Shown here: positions 17,858 through 28,500 of the stretch, piece by piece
Layout of the letters: every line of letters begins with the position of its first letter
How positions within the stretch are numbered: the stretch's first letter is position 1
DNA from: Nitrospirales bacterium
Lineage (GTDB): Bacteria > Nitrospirota > Nitrospiria > Nitrospirales > UBA8639
Direction of reading: 5' to 3'
Length of the DNA: 47,628 bases
Assembly (NCBI GenBank): GCA_029261255.1
Contig: JAJDBQ010000168.1
Span: forward strand, 1-47,628
Program-made: the position numbers and the translations under genes
The notes under the pieces: generated by a model
Told to the model about the DNA's origin: nothing
Seen by the model: only the letters and a program-made list of their open reading frames with translations
Databases searched by the model: none

Positions 17858-20800
17858 ATGCCCACTAGCTCCTCCTTCCAGCCCTTGACCTGGATGCTGA
17901 CCTGCACGGCTCTCGTCTTGCTGATGCAAGCCGGGTTTACGTGCCTAGAAACTGGTCTGGTCCGAGCTAAAAATAGCATCAACGTGGCCATCAAGAATGT
18001 TGTGGATTTTTGCATTGCCTCCATCATTTTTTGGATGCTTGGCTACGGCCTAATGTTTGGCACCACCGCGTTTGGGTTCCTTGGCACCTCGCAATTTCTG
18101 TTCGACGGGGATTCAAGTACACAGATGTGGACGTTCTTCCTGTTCCAACTCACATTTTGCGGAACCGCCACGACGATTATTTCTGGAGCAGTCGCGGAAC
18201 GTATGCGCTTTAGCGGCTATATTCTGGTTTCCTCGCTTATTAGCCTGGCCATCTACCCCATCATCGGTCATTGGATGTGGTCAGGCCATGCCGAAGGCCT
18301 TAAAACCGGTTGGTTGAACAACCTGGGATTTATTGACTTTGCGGGAGCCACGGTCGTCCATTCCACTGCTGGATGGGTGGCTTTAGCTGCGGCTTTGGTC
18401 ATTGGACCTCGTCTCGGGCGTTTTGGCGCAAACAGTGTGGCCATTCAAGGGCATAATCTGCCCCTTACTGCACTCGGATTATTCTTATTATGGGTGGGAT
18501 GGCTGGGGTTCAATGGTGGCAGCGCGATTCCCGGCACTCACAATCTTCCTCTCATCTTAGTGAATACCATGCTGGCAAGTGCATCCGGCGGAATCACCGC
18601 GTTGACGTATGCATGGAGATTAAAGAAGAGGCCAGATGCGAGCTCAGTGATCAATGGCATGTTAGCAGGACTGGTCGCGATGACGGCTTCTGCACCCTAT
18701 ATGACCCCCACCACAGCACTAATCGTCGGAGGAATCGCAGGAATCCTGTGCGTCCTGGCCACGAGTCTCTTAGAACGATGGCACATAGATGATGTCGTCG
18801 GAGCCATCCCTGTGCATGCTTGCGCAGGGGTGTGGGGGACCCTCGCAGTAGCCTTACTTGGGAATATGGAACTATGGGGAACCGGGTACGACCGTCTCAC
18901 GCAATTTGGCATTCAACTCAGCGGGGTCTTGGCCTGCTTTGGATGGGCCTTCGGTGTCAGTGCCATGATTTTGACGTATCTCAACAAGATATATCCTCTT
19001 AGGGTCACCGAGGATGAAGAACGCTTGGGATTGAATATGGCGGAACATGGGACCAGCACGGCCCAGCTTGATCTGCTTGGACAAATGGAAACGCACCGGG
19101 CCAAGGGAGACTTCACTCGGTCAGTGGAAGCGGAGCCCCATACAGAAGTTGGACAAATCGCGACCGAATACAATCGTGTTTTAGACCGAGTGAATGCGGG
19201 AGCTGAGCAACGGGAACAGGCCATTCGAGCCCTTCGTGAGAGTCGAGAAGAGATTCGCCTCATTATAGATCATGCTCTCGATGCCATTGTCACCATCGAT
19301 CAGGAAGGCATCATCACCGACTGGAATCCACAAGCCACCTTAATATTCGGATGGCCCAAGTCTGAAATAATGGGAAAGAGCTTTGGAGTCACGTTGCTTC
19401 CTTCAAGTCCTTGCAATGAAGAAGAAAGCCTGTTCAAACATTTTCTAGAGACGAAGCAACAACATATCGTGAATAAACGCCTGGAAATTAGAGGACTCCA
19501 CCGACACCATCAAGAGTTTCTCATGGAAATCACCATAGTGCCCCTGTTCAAGCAGAATTCGTATTCTTTTTGTGCGTTCATCAGAGATATTACGGAACAG
19601 AAACAGATCGAAGCAGCGCTTGGCCAAGAAACAGCCCTGATGCGACTCATCCAGCAGGTCGCTATTGCGGCCAATGAAGCACAATCCGTCAATGATGCCT
19701 TTCAATCCAGCTTAGATCGCATCTGCGCATTTACCACATGGCCAGTCGCTCATGTCTACTTCCGTGATGATGAACACACCTCACAACTCTCACCTTCACA
19801 TTTATGGCATTTGGACAATGACGATGAATTCCAAACCTTTAAGGCCCTCACGGAACAAACGGTTTTTTCCGCAGGAGTAGGACTTCCTGGACGAGTACTC
19901 GCACAAGGCCGAGCAGCATGGATTCCTGACATCACCCAGGACCTGAACTTTCCAAGAGCACGGATGGCGGGCGAACTGGGGATCCGAGGTGGATTTGCCT
20001 TTCCCGTTCTCATTGGGAATACCGTCATGGGTGTATTGGAATTCTTTTCTCGTTCAATCGAATCTCCCAATGCTCGTTTGCTAGAAGTGATGGAAATCGT
20101 AGGGACGCAATTGGGCCGTGTGCTTGAACGCAAACGAGGAGAATTGGCGCGAGAGGAAAGCGATGCACGGATCAGAGGAATTGTGGAAACGGCAGCCGAC
20201 GCCATCATTACCATTAATGAAACAGGGATCATCCAATCGTATAACAGCGCAGCCGAACACGTGTTTGGCTATTCAGCGCAAGAAGCCATCGACCAGAATG
20301 TGTCTTTTCTCATGCCTTCCCCCCACCAAGAAGAACATGATGGATACCTCCGACGATATCTCGATGGACAGTCTTCCACCATTCTTGGGAAAAGTCGCGA
20401 ATTAGTTGGCAAACGAAAAAATGGCAGAACCTTTCCCATGGAACTCGCCGTGAGCGAAACAAAGGTGGGTGCTCGCCCTACGTTCACCGGCATTATTCGA
20501 GATATCAGTGATCGCAAACAACAGGAACAAGAACTTCGAGAAGCCAAAGAGCATGCAGAATCTGCGGCCATCGCGAAAAGTCAGTTTCTCGCGACCATGA
20601 GCCATGAAATCCGCACGCCGATGAATGGCGTGATTGGGATGACCGGGCTCCTTTTGGAAACAGACCTCTCCACTCAACAACAGCAGTTTGCCGAAACGGT
20701 TCGGTCATCTGGAGAGACGTTGCTAAAGATCATTAACGATATTTTAGATTTCTCGAAGATTGAAGCCGGAAAGTTAGAATTCGAAATGATCCCATTTGAT

Positions 20801-22594
20801 CTTCGAACCACCTTAGAAGAATCGTTAGAGTTGTTGGCGGAAGCGGCAGGCAAAAAAAACCTCGAATTAGTTGGTCTCGTCAACGCCAACGTTCCTACAG
20901 CATTGCAAGGGGATCCTGGACGCTTACGCCAGATATTCATGAATCTCACCGGGAACGCAATAAAGTTTACGACTCAAGGGGAAATTATAGTCAAGATCTC
21001 GTCGGTCGAAGAAACGCCAGATTCGGTGACCATACGTGTGGACATTCATGATACAGGAGAAGGTATCCCCTCTGACATTCTACCAAAACTTTTCCGACCG
21101 TTTTCCCAAGCTGACAGTTCGACGACTCGACGTTATGGCGGGACCGGACTCGGACTCGCTATCTGCAAACAACTTGTCCAACAAATGAGCGGGGAAATTG
21201 GCGTTGAAAATCGAATAGAAGGTGGGAGCACGTTTTGGTTTTCCGCCCATTTTGAGAAACAACTACCAATGGACACCGGTCTCTCTCAAAGACCTATCAC
21301 CCTACAAAACCTCCGAGTCTGTGCAGTGGATGATCATGTCACCAATCGACAGTTATTGGAGCAATATTTCCACTACTGGAATATAGATGGCACATTAGTA
21401 GAAGACCCCAAGGAATGCTTAATCCTACTTCAGCAACAGGCCAAGCAGGGGAGGCCATTCGATTTGGCTATCTTAGATATGGAAATGCCAGAGATGGATG
21501 GATTTACGTTAGCCACACACATTAAATCAGACAGCATTCTTCAAAACACGCGGTTGGTCTTGCTGACTTCCCTAGGAAGACGAGGAGATGCCACAGCAGC
21601 CAAACAATCAGGATTTTCTGGGTATTTGACCAAACCGATTAGAAAAGCACAACTTCAAGCCTGCATGGAAACCGTCATGGGTTTACCCCTCTCTGATACT
21701 CATTCCGCACCTCAACCATTAGTCACGGCTCACTTCCTAAAAGACCTCCACCGCCAACAAGCCATTCGCATTTTGGTGGTAGATGACCACCAAGTGAATC
21801 AGCAACTAGGCGTCTTGATGGTTGAACGATTAGGCTTTCGCGCAGATGTGGCAGGCAACGGACATGAAGCCCTCGAAGCCTACTCTCGCATTCCGTATGA
21901 CCTGATTTTAATGGATTGCCAAATGCCAGAAATGGATGGCTATGAAGCCACAAAAAATATTCGTGAGGCGGAAAGCGTCAGGCGTGAAGCGCAAGAAAAA
22001 ATCTCGCCTGACGCTTCACCCCTAACGTCTCGACATGTGCCTATTATCGCTATGACTGCGAATGCGATGCAGGGAGATCGTGAAAAATGTCTCCAAGCAG
22101 GAATGGACGAATATCTCAGCAAGCCCATTCGGCCTGAGGAATTATCCAATATCTTGGCTCAGTGGTTACCGAAGTCCGATCCCCTGGCACTTCCGATCGC
22201 TGAGAACATCGAAACATCCTCCTCGTCTCCAACACCCGATTCTCCTACATCAGATGTTATCAACCATCAGACTCTGGACGAATTGGAAATTCTTGGAGGA
22301 CGGGAATTTCTCCAAACCATGATTCAGAGATTTGTCGAAGATTCCCTAGAATGTGTCACCCTCATTGAACAGGCTTTAGACAAACACGACCTAGCACAAA
22401 TTCAAGAATCCGCCCATGGGCTTAAAGGCATCTCGCGAAATATGGGAGCCACCGCTCTCGCCCGAGTGGCCGTGGACCTTGAGACTGCCTGCCAGGGAGA
22501 AGCAACAACCATGACGCCTTCATTTCGCACGAAGATTCAAGACACATTTCAAGCAACCCGTCAGGAACTAGAAGCCATGCTCAACGATCCCTAA
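17858..22594 (+). CDS. Ammonium transporter-fused hybrid histidine kinase (Amt-PAS-GAF-PAS-HK-REC-REC-HPt)
   Basis: The 1578-residue protein starts with a complete Amt/Mep/Rh domain of about 11 membrane spans (residues 10-385). The pore residues of E. coli AmtB are retained: D160, H168 and H320 (twin histidines), F100 and F218 (gate), W215 and S222. After LRVTEDEERLGLNMAEHG comes a helical linker, then PAS (about 465-590), GAF (593-760) and PAS (767-886). HisKA has H916, and an intact HATPase domain follows. REC1 has D1207, REC2 has D1353, and the HPt domain has H1520 in AHGLKG. An Amt-kinase fusion, Ks-Amt5 of Kuenenia, has been described as an ammonium sensor. The job here is therefore probably to sense ammonium and start a phosphorelay. 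The pore residues mean transport cannot be excluded. Confidence 0.94.
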   Translation: MPTSSSFQPLTWMLTCTALVLLMQAGFTCLETGLVRAKNSINVAIKNVVDFCIASIIFWMLGYGLMFGTTAFGFLGTSQFLFDGDSSTQMWTFFLFQLTFCGTATTIISGAVAERMRFSGYILVSSLISLAIYPIIGHWMWSGHAEGLKTGWLNNLGFIDFAGATVVHSTAGWVALAAALVIGPRLGRFGANSVAIQGHNLPLTALGLFLLWVGWLGFNGGSAIPGTHNLPLILVNTMLASASGGITALTYAWRLKKRPDASSVINGMLAGLVAMTASAPYMTPTTALIVGGIAGILCVLATSLLERWHIDDVVGAIPVHACAGVWGTLAVALLGNMELWGTGYDRLTQFGIQLSGVLACFGWAFGVSAMILTYLNKIYPLRVTEDEERLGLNMAEHGTSTAQLDLLGQMETHRAKGDFTRSVEAEPHTEVGQIATEYNRVLDRVNAGAEQREQAIRALRESREEIRLIIDHALDAIVTIDQEGIITDWNPQATLIFGWPKSEIMGKSFGVTLLPSSPCNEEESLFKHFLETKQQHIVNKRLEIRGLHRHHQEFLMEITIVPLFKQNSYSFCAFIRDITEQKQIEAALGQETALMRLIQQVAIAANEAQSVNDAFQSSLDRICAFTTWPVAHVYFRDDEHTSQLSPSHLWHLDNDDEFQTFKALTEQTVFSAGVGLPGRVLAQGRAAWIPDITQDLNFPRARMAGELGIRGGFAFPVLIGNTVMGVLEFFSRSIESPNARLLEVMEIVGTQLGRVLERKRGELAREESDARIRGIVETAADAIITINETGIIQSYNSAAEHVFGYSAQEAIDQNVSFLMPSPHQEEHDGYLRRYLDGQSSTILGKSRELVGKRKNGRTFPMELAVSETKVGARPTFTGIIRDISDRKQQEQELREAKEHAESAAIAKSQFLATMSHEIRTPMNGVIGMTGLLLETDLSTQQQQFAETVRSSGETLLKIINDILDFSKIEAGKLEFEMIPFDLRTTLEESLELLAEAAGKKNLELVGLVNANVPTALQGDPGRLRQIFMNLTGNAIKFTTQGEIIVKISSVEETPDSVTIRVDIHDTGEGIPSDILPKLFRPFSQADSSTTRRYGGTGLGLAICKQLVQQMSGEIGVENRIEGGSTFWFSAHFEKQLPMDTGLSQRPITLQNLRVCAVDDHVTNRQLLEQYFHYWNIDGTLVEDPKECLILLQQQAKQGRPFDLAILDMEMPEMDGFTLATHIKSDSILQNTRLVLLTSLGRRGDATAAKQSGFSGYLTKPIRKAQLQACMETVMGLPLSDTHSAPQPLVTAHFLKDLHRQQAIRILVVDDHQVNQQLGVLMVERLGFRADVAGNGHEALEAYSRIPYDLILMDCQMPEMDGYEATKNIREAESVRREAQEKISPDASPLTSRHVPIIAMTANAMQGDREKCLQAGMDEYLSKPIRPEELSNILAQWLPKSDPLALPIAENIETSSSSPTPDSPTSDVINHQTLDELEILGGREFLQTMIQRFVEDSLECVTLIEQALDKHDLAQIQESAHGLKGISRNMGATALARVAVDLETACQGEATTMTPSFRTKIQDTFQATRQELEAMLNDP
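21973..22016. repeat. Dispersed inverted repeat inside REC2 of the Amt-kinase
   Basis: AAGCGTCAGGCG (21973-21984) and CGCCTGACGCTT (22005-22016) form a perfect 12-bp inverted repeat with a 20-base loop. More repeat-like words follow (TCACCCCTAACG). It encodes an in-frame insertion after I-R-E-A-E, at the same receiver position as the copies in the two sister kinases. Confidence 0.8.
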
Positions 22595-22846
22595 CGCTTC
22601 TTGCTCTCGCTCTTTCCACAAGCACCCATTACTTGCTCCCAACCTACCGTTTCCCCTCTTCCGAGCAGCCATTATTGGCATTCCGCATTCCTCTTCATTA
22701 AGTCTCAATTTCGGATAACCGACATAAAGATTAGGGAAAATAAGGCCCTTTCTCTAAGTTACTGTCCCCCTCGATTGTCGTCGCCGGCAAAAGGAAGTGG
22801 TCCAATTAATCAAGAAGAATTCGGTAGTGTGCACTCGGAGGATTTC
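22595..22846. other. Leader region of the TonB receptor gene
   Basis: The 252-base region is open in one frame up to the receptor gene, but the translation looks random. No cobalamin, TPP or other riboswitch core could be picked out by eye. A good ribosome binding site, CGGAGG at 22836-22841, marks the true start at 22847. Confidence 0.5.
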
Positions 22847-24859
22847 ATGACAGGCTTTTCTACAACACAAAATTTCCCGCACCAAATAGTTGCTCCCCTT
22901 AAAAAAATGCGAATGGCAACGCTGCTTCTTATCATCATGACCGGAACAGCCTTCGGTGAGATATCTGATCTCTCTTCGAACACTGACCTGACTGAGCTCA
23001 GCTTGGAAGAACTTATGTCTGTCGAAGTCACGTCAGTATCCAAGAAAAAGCAAAAATTATCGAAATCAGCAGCGGCCATTTTTGTCATCACACAGGAAGA
23101 TATTCGCCGATCAGGCGTGACGAGTATTCCAGAAGCTCTTCGCATGGCTCCAGGCATCCAAGTCGCAAGAGGGAGTAATAATCAATGGAACATCAGTTCC
23201 AGAGGATTCAATGAACGATTCACCAATAAATTGCTAGTCCTTATCGACGGTCGAACTGTCTATAACCCCTTATTTGCTGGAGTGGCATGGGAAACGCAAG
23301 ACACGATGCTGGAAGACATTGATCGTATCGAAGTGATCCGTGGCCCTGGCGGGGCACTGTGGGGTGTGAATGCCGTGAATGGCGTCATCAATATCATCAC
23401 GAAGCACGCTCAGGATACGCAAGGGCTTTTAGTCAGCGGGGTGACCGGAACCGAGGAAGGCATTGTGTCAGTCCGACAAGGGGGAAGTCATGGCTCAGAT
23501 TTCCAGTATCGATTGTTTGCCAAGTATTTCAATCGAGATACGAGTTTTAACGCAGTGGGCGCCCATGATGACACACGAATGTTCCGCAGTGGATTTCGCA
23601 CTGATTGGCAACCGGCTACACAAGATCGTGTGATGGTTCAAGGGGAGCTCTATACTGGCAATGGCGGACAACAAAGTACGGTCGCCACGACCACAACATT
23701 TCCCTATGCATTTACTCTTGGGAACGAGGACCTAGAAATGTCAGGAGGACATTTCCTCACACGTTGGGAACATACCTGGAATTCAGGTTCCGATATGGCG
23801 CTACAATTTTTTTACGATCGTTATGAGCGAAGAGAAAACACGGTGAAAGCGACCATTGATACATTCGACGTGGACTTTCAACATCGATTTGCCTTCCTTA
23901 GCCACCAAGAGATCCTCTGGGGATTGGAGTATCGCTATTGGATGGATGACTTGCAAAATACTCCTGGTACAGCAGTTTTCCCTGATTCACAATCCTTCAA
24001 TTTAGTAAGTGGCTTTCTCCAAGACGAAATCACAGTCATTCCCGACACCCTCATCGTCACGATTGGCACGAAACTCTCACACAACCATTTTACCGGATTT
24101 GAATATCAGCCCAGCGGACGTTTTCTCTGGACGCCAATGGATGGTCACAGTCTGTGGGGAGCCATTTCTCGCGCCGTCCGTGTTCCGTCTCGCTTAGAAG
24201 ACAACATCCGTCTCACTCTTCCAGCCAATAGCACCACGCCCTTCCCGACTTTAGTCAGAGGAAATCAGAGCTTCAAATCCGAAGAGCTCTTAGCATATGA
24301 AGTAGGCTACCGACTCAATACGTTTGAGTGGATCACATTTGATATCACAGGGTTCTATAATCAATACGACAATATTCGTGGCACCAGAGTCGTCAGCCTC
24401 GCCCCTCCTACTGGCACGCTCGAAAATAATTTGGAAGTGGACAGCCTGGGAGTAGAACTGGGCAGTGATGTTCAACTTCAAGATTGGTGGCGAATCCGTG
24501 GCGCCTATACGTATATCAACATGTGGGTGGAAGGCCCAATTAATACCGCCCTCAGTACAACCGGCAGAGGCACACCACACCATCAAGGGTCCATTCGTTC
24601 CTTGATGACACTCCCCTATCAAGTGGAATTCGATTCATGGCTGCGCATTTCGGATAACCTCCCAGCTCCAAACATTGCAGGCTATCTCGAGCTGGACCTT
24701 CGCCTTGGGTGGAAGCCATGGCCCAATCTTGACGTATCACTCGTGGGACAAAACCTCTTGGATAATCATCATCCAGAAGCGGCTCCATCTCTGTTCTTAG
24801 CCACACAGCCAACCGAAGTTCAACGCAGTGTCTATGGAAAACTCACGTGGAGCTATTAA
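22847..24859 (+). CDS. TonB-dependent outer-membrane receptor
   Basis: The 670-residue protein starts at the ATG preceded by CGGAGG. An in-frame ATG at 22907 also sits before the hydrophobic signal segment (MATLLLIIMTGTAFG). The mature N terminus, LSLEELMSVEVTSVSKK, is typical of a receptor subgroup often found next to sensory proteins. The plug domain follows (IFVITQEDIRRSG, SRGFNERF, VLIDGRTVYNPL, RIEVIRGPGGALWG, NAVNGVINIITK), then a beta barrel ending in an aromatic-rich strand (YGKLTWSY). The substrate cannot be named. Its position ahead of a YfiR protein and a periplasmic-domain kinase suggests that its loading state may be part of a signalling chain. Confidence 0.92.
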   Translation: MTGFSTTQNFPHQIVAPLKKMRMATLLLIIMTGTAFGEISDLSSNTDLTELSLEELMSVEVTSVSKKKQKLSKSAAAIFVITQEDIRRSGVTSIPEALRMAPGIQVARGSNNQWNISSRGFNERFTNKLLVLIDGRTVYNPLFAGVAWETQDTMLEDIDRIEVIRGPGGALWGVNAVNGVINIITKHAQDTQGLLVSGVTGTEEGIVSVRQGGSHGSDFQYRLFAKYFNRDTSFNAVGAHDDTRMFRSGFRTDWQPATQDRVMVQGELYTGNGGQQSTVATTTTFPYAFTLGNEDLEMSGGHFLTRWEHTWNSGSDMALQFFYDRYERRENTVKATIDTFDVDFQHRFAFLSHQEILWGLEYRYWMDDLQNTPGTAVFPDSQSFNLVSGFLQDEITVIPDTLIVTIGTKLSHNHFTGFEYQPSGRFLWTPMDGHSLWGAISRAVRVPSRLEDNIRLTLPANSTTPFPTLVRGNQSFKSEELLAYEVGYRLNTFEWITFDITGFYNQYDNIRGTRVVSLAPPTGTLENNLEVDSLGVELGSDVQLQDWWRIRGAYTYINMWVEGPINTALSTTGRGTPHHQGSIRSLMTLPYQVEFDSWLRISDNLPAPNIAGYLELDLRLGWKPWPNLDVSLVGQNLLDNHHPEAAPSLFLATQPTEVQRSVYGKLTWSY

Positions 24860-24951
24860 TCCATTCACGAACTGCTAGTGAGGACCTGGAACCACCACAC
24901 AATGCCCCTCCAGCTCTTGGTGGCTAAGCCATTTTGCTTGGACGCTTTTCC

Positions 24952-25512
24952 ATGATGCACAGACCCCATCATGCATTTGGCCTGTGCCTCGCTATAGTTA
25001 TCGTCTTAAGTAGTCTGATCTGGCATCCAGAACACAGCCAGGCCGATGGACCAAAAGAGTATCAAATCAAAGTCGCATTCCTCTATCACTTTGCCACATT
25101 CGTGGATTGGCCATCCTCCACATATAAGGACACCGATGGACACCTCCGAATCTGCATTATGGGGAAAGATCCATTTGGAGAAAGTCTCGATGCCACGTTA
25201 CGCACAAAAAAAATTGGGAGCCATCCACTTGAAATATACCGCAACCCTAGCACAACGACATTGAAACATTGTCATATGCTGTATCTTGCCGCAGCACAAT
25301 CATCGCAACTCAGAACCTACCGCCAACAATACGGTAGCGCAAACGTCTTGACGGTAGGAGAAAACGATATCTTTATCCAGCACGGTGGCATGATCAAATT
25401 CTTCCTAGATGATCAAAAAGTGCGGTTTGCCATCAACCCGGACGCGATCAACAAGACAAACCTAAAAGTTAGTTCAAAATTGCTACGTCTGGCCAAAATT
25501 ATCTCCCCATAA
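24952..25512 (+). CDS. YfiR family (DUF4154) periplasmic protein
   Basis: About 186 residues from the ATG at 24952; a TTG at 24934 is in frame but less likely. The signal peptide ([14 protein letters not shown]) would be cut after SQA. The mature part has the family signature: [19 protein letters not shown] at its start, [12 protein letters not shown], then VLTVGE and [15 protein letters not shown] at the end. In Pseudomonas, YfiR holds the CHASE8-HAMP cyclase YfiN inactive from the periplasm. Here the next gene has the matching periplasmic module but a kinase output, and only 5 bases separate the two. Repression of that kinase is a strong inference. Confidence 0.9.
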   Translation: MMHRPHHAFGLCLAIVIVLSSLIWHPEHSQADGPKEYQIKVAFLYHFATFVDWPSSTYKDTDGHLRICIMGKDPFGESLDATLRTKKIGSHPLEIYRNPSTTTLKHCHMLYLAAAQSSQLRTYRQQYGSANVLTVGENDIFIQHGGMIKFFLDDQKVRFAINPDAINKTNLKVSSKLLRLAKIISP

Positions 25513-25517
25513 ATACG

Positions 25518-28500
25518 ATGCCATTTTCCTGGACACCAAAGATCGTTCAACGAATGCCTCTCAAGAGTAAGCTCCTCTTGATCCTTCTATTCACATCTGG
25601 CCTGAGCCTGCTATTCGCCTGTACCGTCTTAGTTGTGAACGACTTAGTGGAATTTAGGCAATCGCTCGTCAATGAGCTCATGGATCAAGCCGGCTTGGTG
25701 GGCGAAAACAGCTCTGCTGCGCTGGTATTTCATGATCAAGAAACCGCGAAAGAGATTGTCTCGGCCTTCCAGCATCAATCGAACATTCTTCAAGCCATGC
25801 TCCTGACTCCCCAAGGAGACATACTCGCTCAATACCAACCTGGACCGCTCCCCATATTCAACAACACAACGAATCAAATGTTGACGACTGTATCGTGGGA
25901 ATCTGTAGAAATTTCCCGCCCTATCATCTTCAACGGTGAGAAAGTCGGCGTCCTGTATGTCCAATCAAATTTACAGGCAATGTATGAGCACCTCGAGCAT
26001 CTTCTTGCGATTATGATCTCTGCCATGATCGTCGCAAGTCTGTTAGCCCTATTGATTTCTTCGAGACTCCAAGAAGTCATACTGAGTCCATTGGTTAATC
26101 TCACAAACGTGGCCACTCGCATTTCTCACAGTCAAGATTATTCCTTACGTGCCGATGGCCATCGGCAGGATGAAATCGGGACCTTGATTGATGGATTCAA
26201 TGCCATGCTGCAAGAAATTCAAAATCGAGATACAGAACTGGAACAACATCGCTCCCATTTATCAGACATGGTCACCGAGCGTACAAACGAACTTATGAAC
26301 ACTAACGTCCTGCTGCATCAGGAAATCAGTGATCGAGAACGTGATGGCCAGGAAATTAGCAATATGGCCACAAACCTTCAGAAAAAGAATGATGAACTAG
26401 CCGTATCGCGCGACGCAGCCCTCCAAGCCGCTAAGGCAAAAGCTGAGTTCTTGGCCACCATGAGCCATGAAATTCGTACCCCAATGAACGGTGTGATTGG
26501 CATGACCGAATTATTATTGGATACCCATCTGACGGCCGAACAGCAGTATTTAGGCAAAACCGTACGGACGTCAGCTGAAGCCCTCTTGACACTATTGAAC
26601 GACATTCTTGATTTCTCAAAAATTGAGTCGGGTAAACTCGAACTGGAGTCCATTGATTTCGATGTGAACACCACATTGGAAGATACGCTTGATTTACTCG
26701 CCGAACGGGCGTCTCACAAACATGTGGAATTAACAGGCGTGGTATTTCCTGATGTGCCCAAAAGACTGAAAGGTGATCCCGGTCGAATTCGCCAAATTCT
26801 CTTGAATTTAATAGGCAACGCCATCAAATTCACTCAACAAGGCGAAGTCAGTGTTCAGATCTTGTTCATGGGATCTTCTGAGTCACATGTCGAACTGCAA
26901 GTGCATGTCTGGGACACCGGAATCGGCATCGCTTCTGATGTCAAAGACAAACTGTTTCATGCCTTTACCCAAGCCGATAGTTCCACGACCAGAGAATATG
27001 GTGGCACAGGCTTAGGATTAGCCATTTGCAAGCAACTGGTGGAGCTGATGGATGGCAAAATAGACGTAGAAAGCCAACGTGGAGCATGGAGTTTATTTTG
27101 GTTTTCGGTGACATTAGAAAAATCCGCTGCAACGACACGACCAGAATGGCTGCCTCGACCTGATCTTCATGGTCTCCGAGTCTTATGCGTTGATCAAAAT
27201 CCGACGAACTTATTCTTATTAGAGTCTTATGCCAAATCCTGGGGCATGGTCGTCCAGACAACGGCGAACACGCACGACTGTCTCCCCATTCTCCAAAACG
27301 CCATGGCCTCCGGCCATCCATTTGATGTCGCTATTGTAGATCGCGGTATATCTAAGCTCGACGGCCTCAAGCTAGGGCAACTGATCAAACAACACCCGGA
27401 TGTGGCTCAGACCAAACTTCTGCTCCTCACCTCAATTGGCCAACGTGGAGAAGCTGCAACAGCCCATGAGGCTGGATTTTCCGGCTATCTCACCAAGCCC
27501 CTGCATAAAGTACAACTGCATGATGGGTTGGCCACAGTCATGGGGTACTGTTGGACCGAAAACCCAGAACAGACACGGCCATTAGTGACACGACATACGC
27601 TGAAAGAAACACAACGGCGATCTCGAGATAAAATCCTGGTGGCTGACGACCATGCCATCAACCAGCAACTCATTGTCTTACTCCTTGAGCGTCTCGGGTA
27701 TGGATCTGACGTCGTGAGTACAGGACATGATGCCGTCCAAGCTGTAGCGACCGAGTCGTATGCCCTCGTGCTCATGGACTGCCAGATGCCAGAAATGGAC
27801 GGATTCTCAGCCACTCGAAAGATTCGAGAAGCGGAAGGTGTAAGACATGAGGCGTTAGGCGAAAAAGACGAAACACACAAAACACAATCACCTGATGCTT
27901 TACCCCTTACGCCTTACGACGAGCTGCGAATTCCAATTGTAGCTTTGACTGCCAATGCCATGCCTGGCGACAGAGAAAAATGCTTAGCCACAGGGATGGA
28001 CGACTACCTCGCAAAACCTATCCGCCCAGAAGAATTAGCTCGAGTACTGGAACGGTGGCTTCCAGAATATCCTGAGACCACGGACCAGGATTTACTCCTT
28101 GGCAAGGGTCATCATATCGAAAGGGCAGAAGAGCAGAACACGAACAGCTTGAATGATCTTGGCAACCACGTAATTGAAACACCTTCCCCCATCGATCCAT
28201 CCAGATTCCAAGAATGGCAAGAGCTTGGAGGAACAGAATTTGTCAATCGCATGGTTGAACAATTTGTCACAGATGCCACCAATTGTGCTCAGGCCCTCAC
28301 ACATGCACTCGAGCATCACGACGACGATGGATTGGCAGAAGCCGCTCACGGATTGAAAGGCATTTGCGCCAATATTGGCGCGACGCAACTCCATCACATC
28401 GCGATCAACATTGAGCAAGCCCTTCACGCAGGGCAAAAAGTAGACTCCAAGCAAACAACGGAATCACTGGAAATTGCCCTTGCTCAAATCACCAATTACC

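Noticed and set aside
22595-22846. Possible riboswitch in front of the TonB receptor gene
   Set aside because: Cobalamin riboswitches often precede such receptors, but no B12-box-like core or stable stem set could be identified by eye.
22601-22846. N-terminal extension of the TonB receptor frame
   Set aside because: The extension has no signal sequence or homology, and CGGAGG directly precedes the ATG at 22847.
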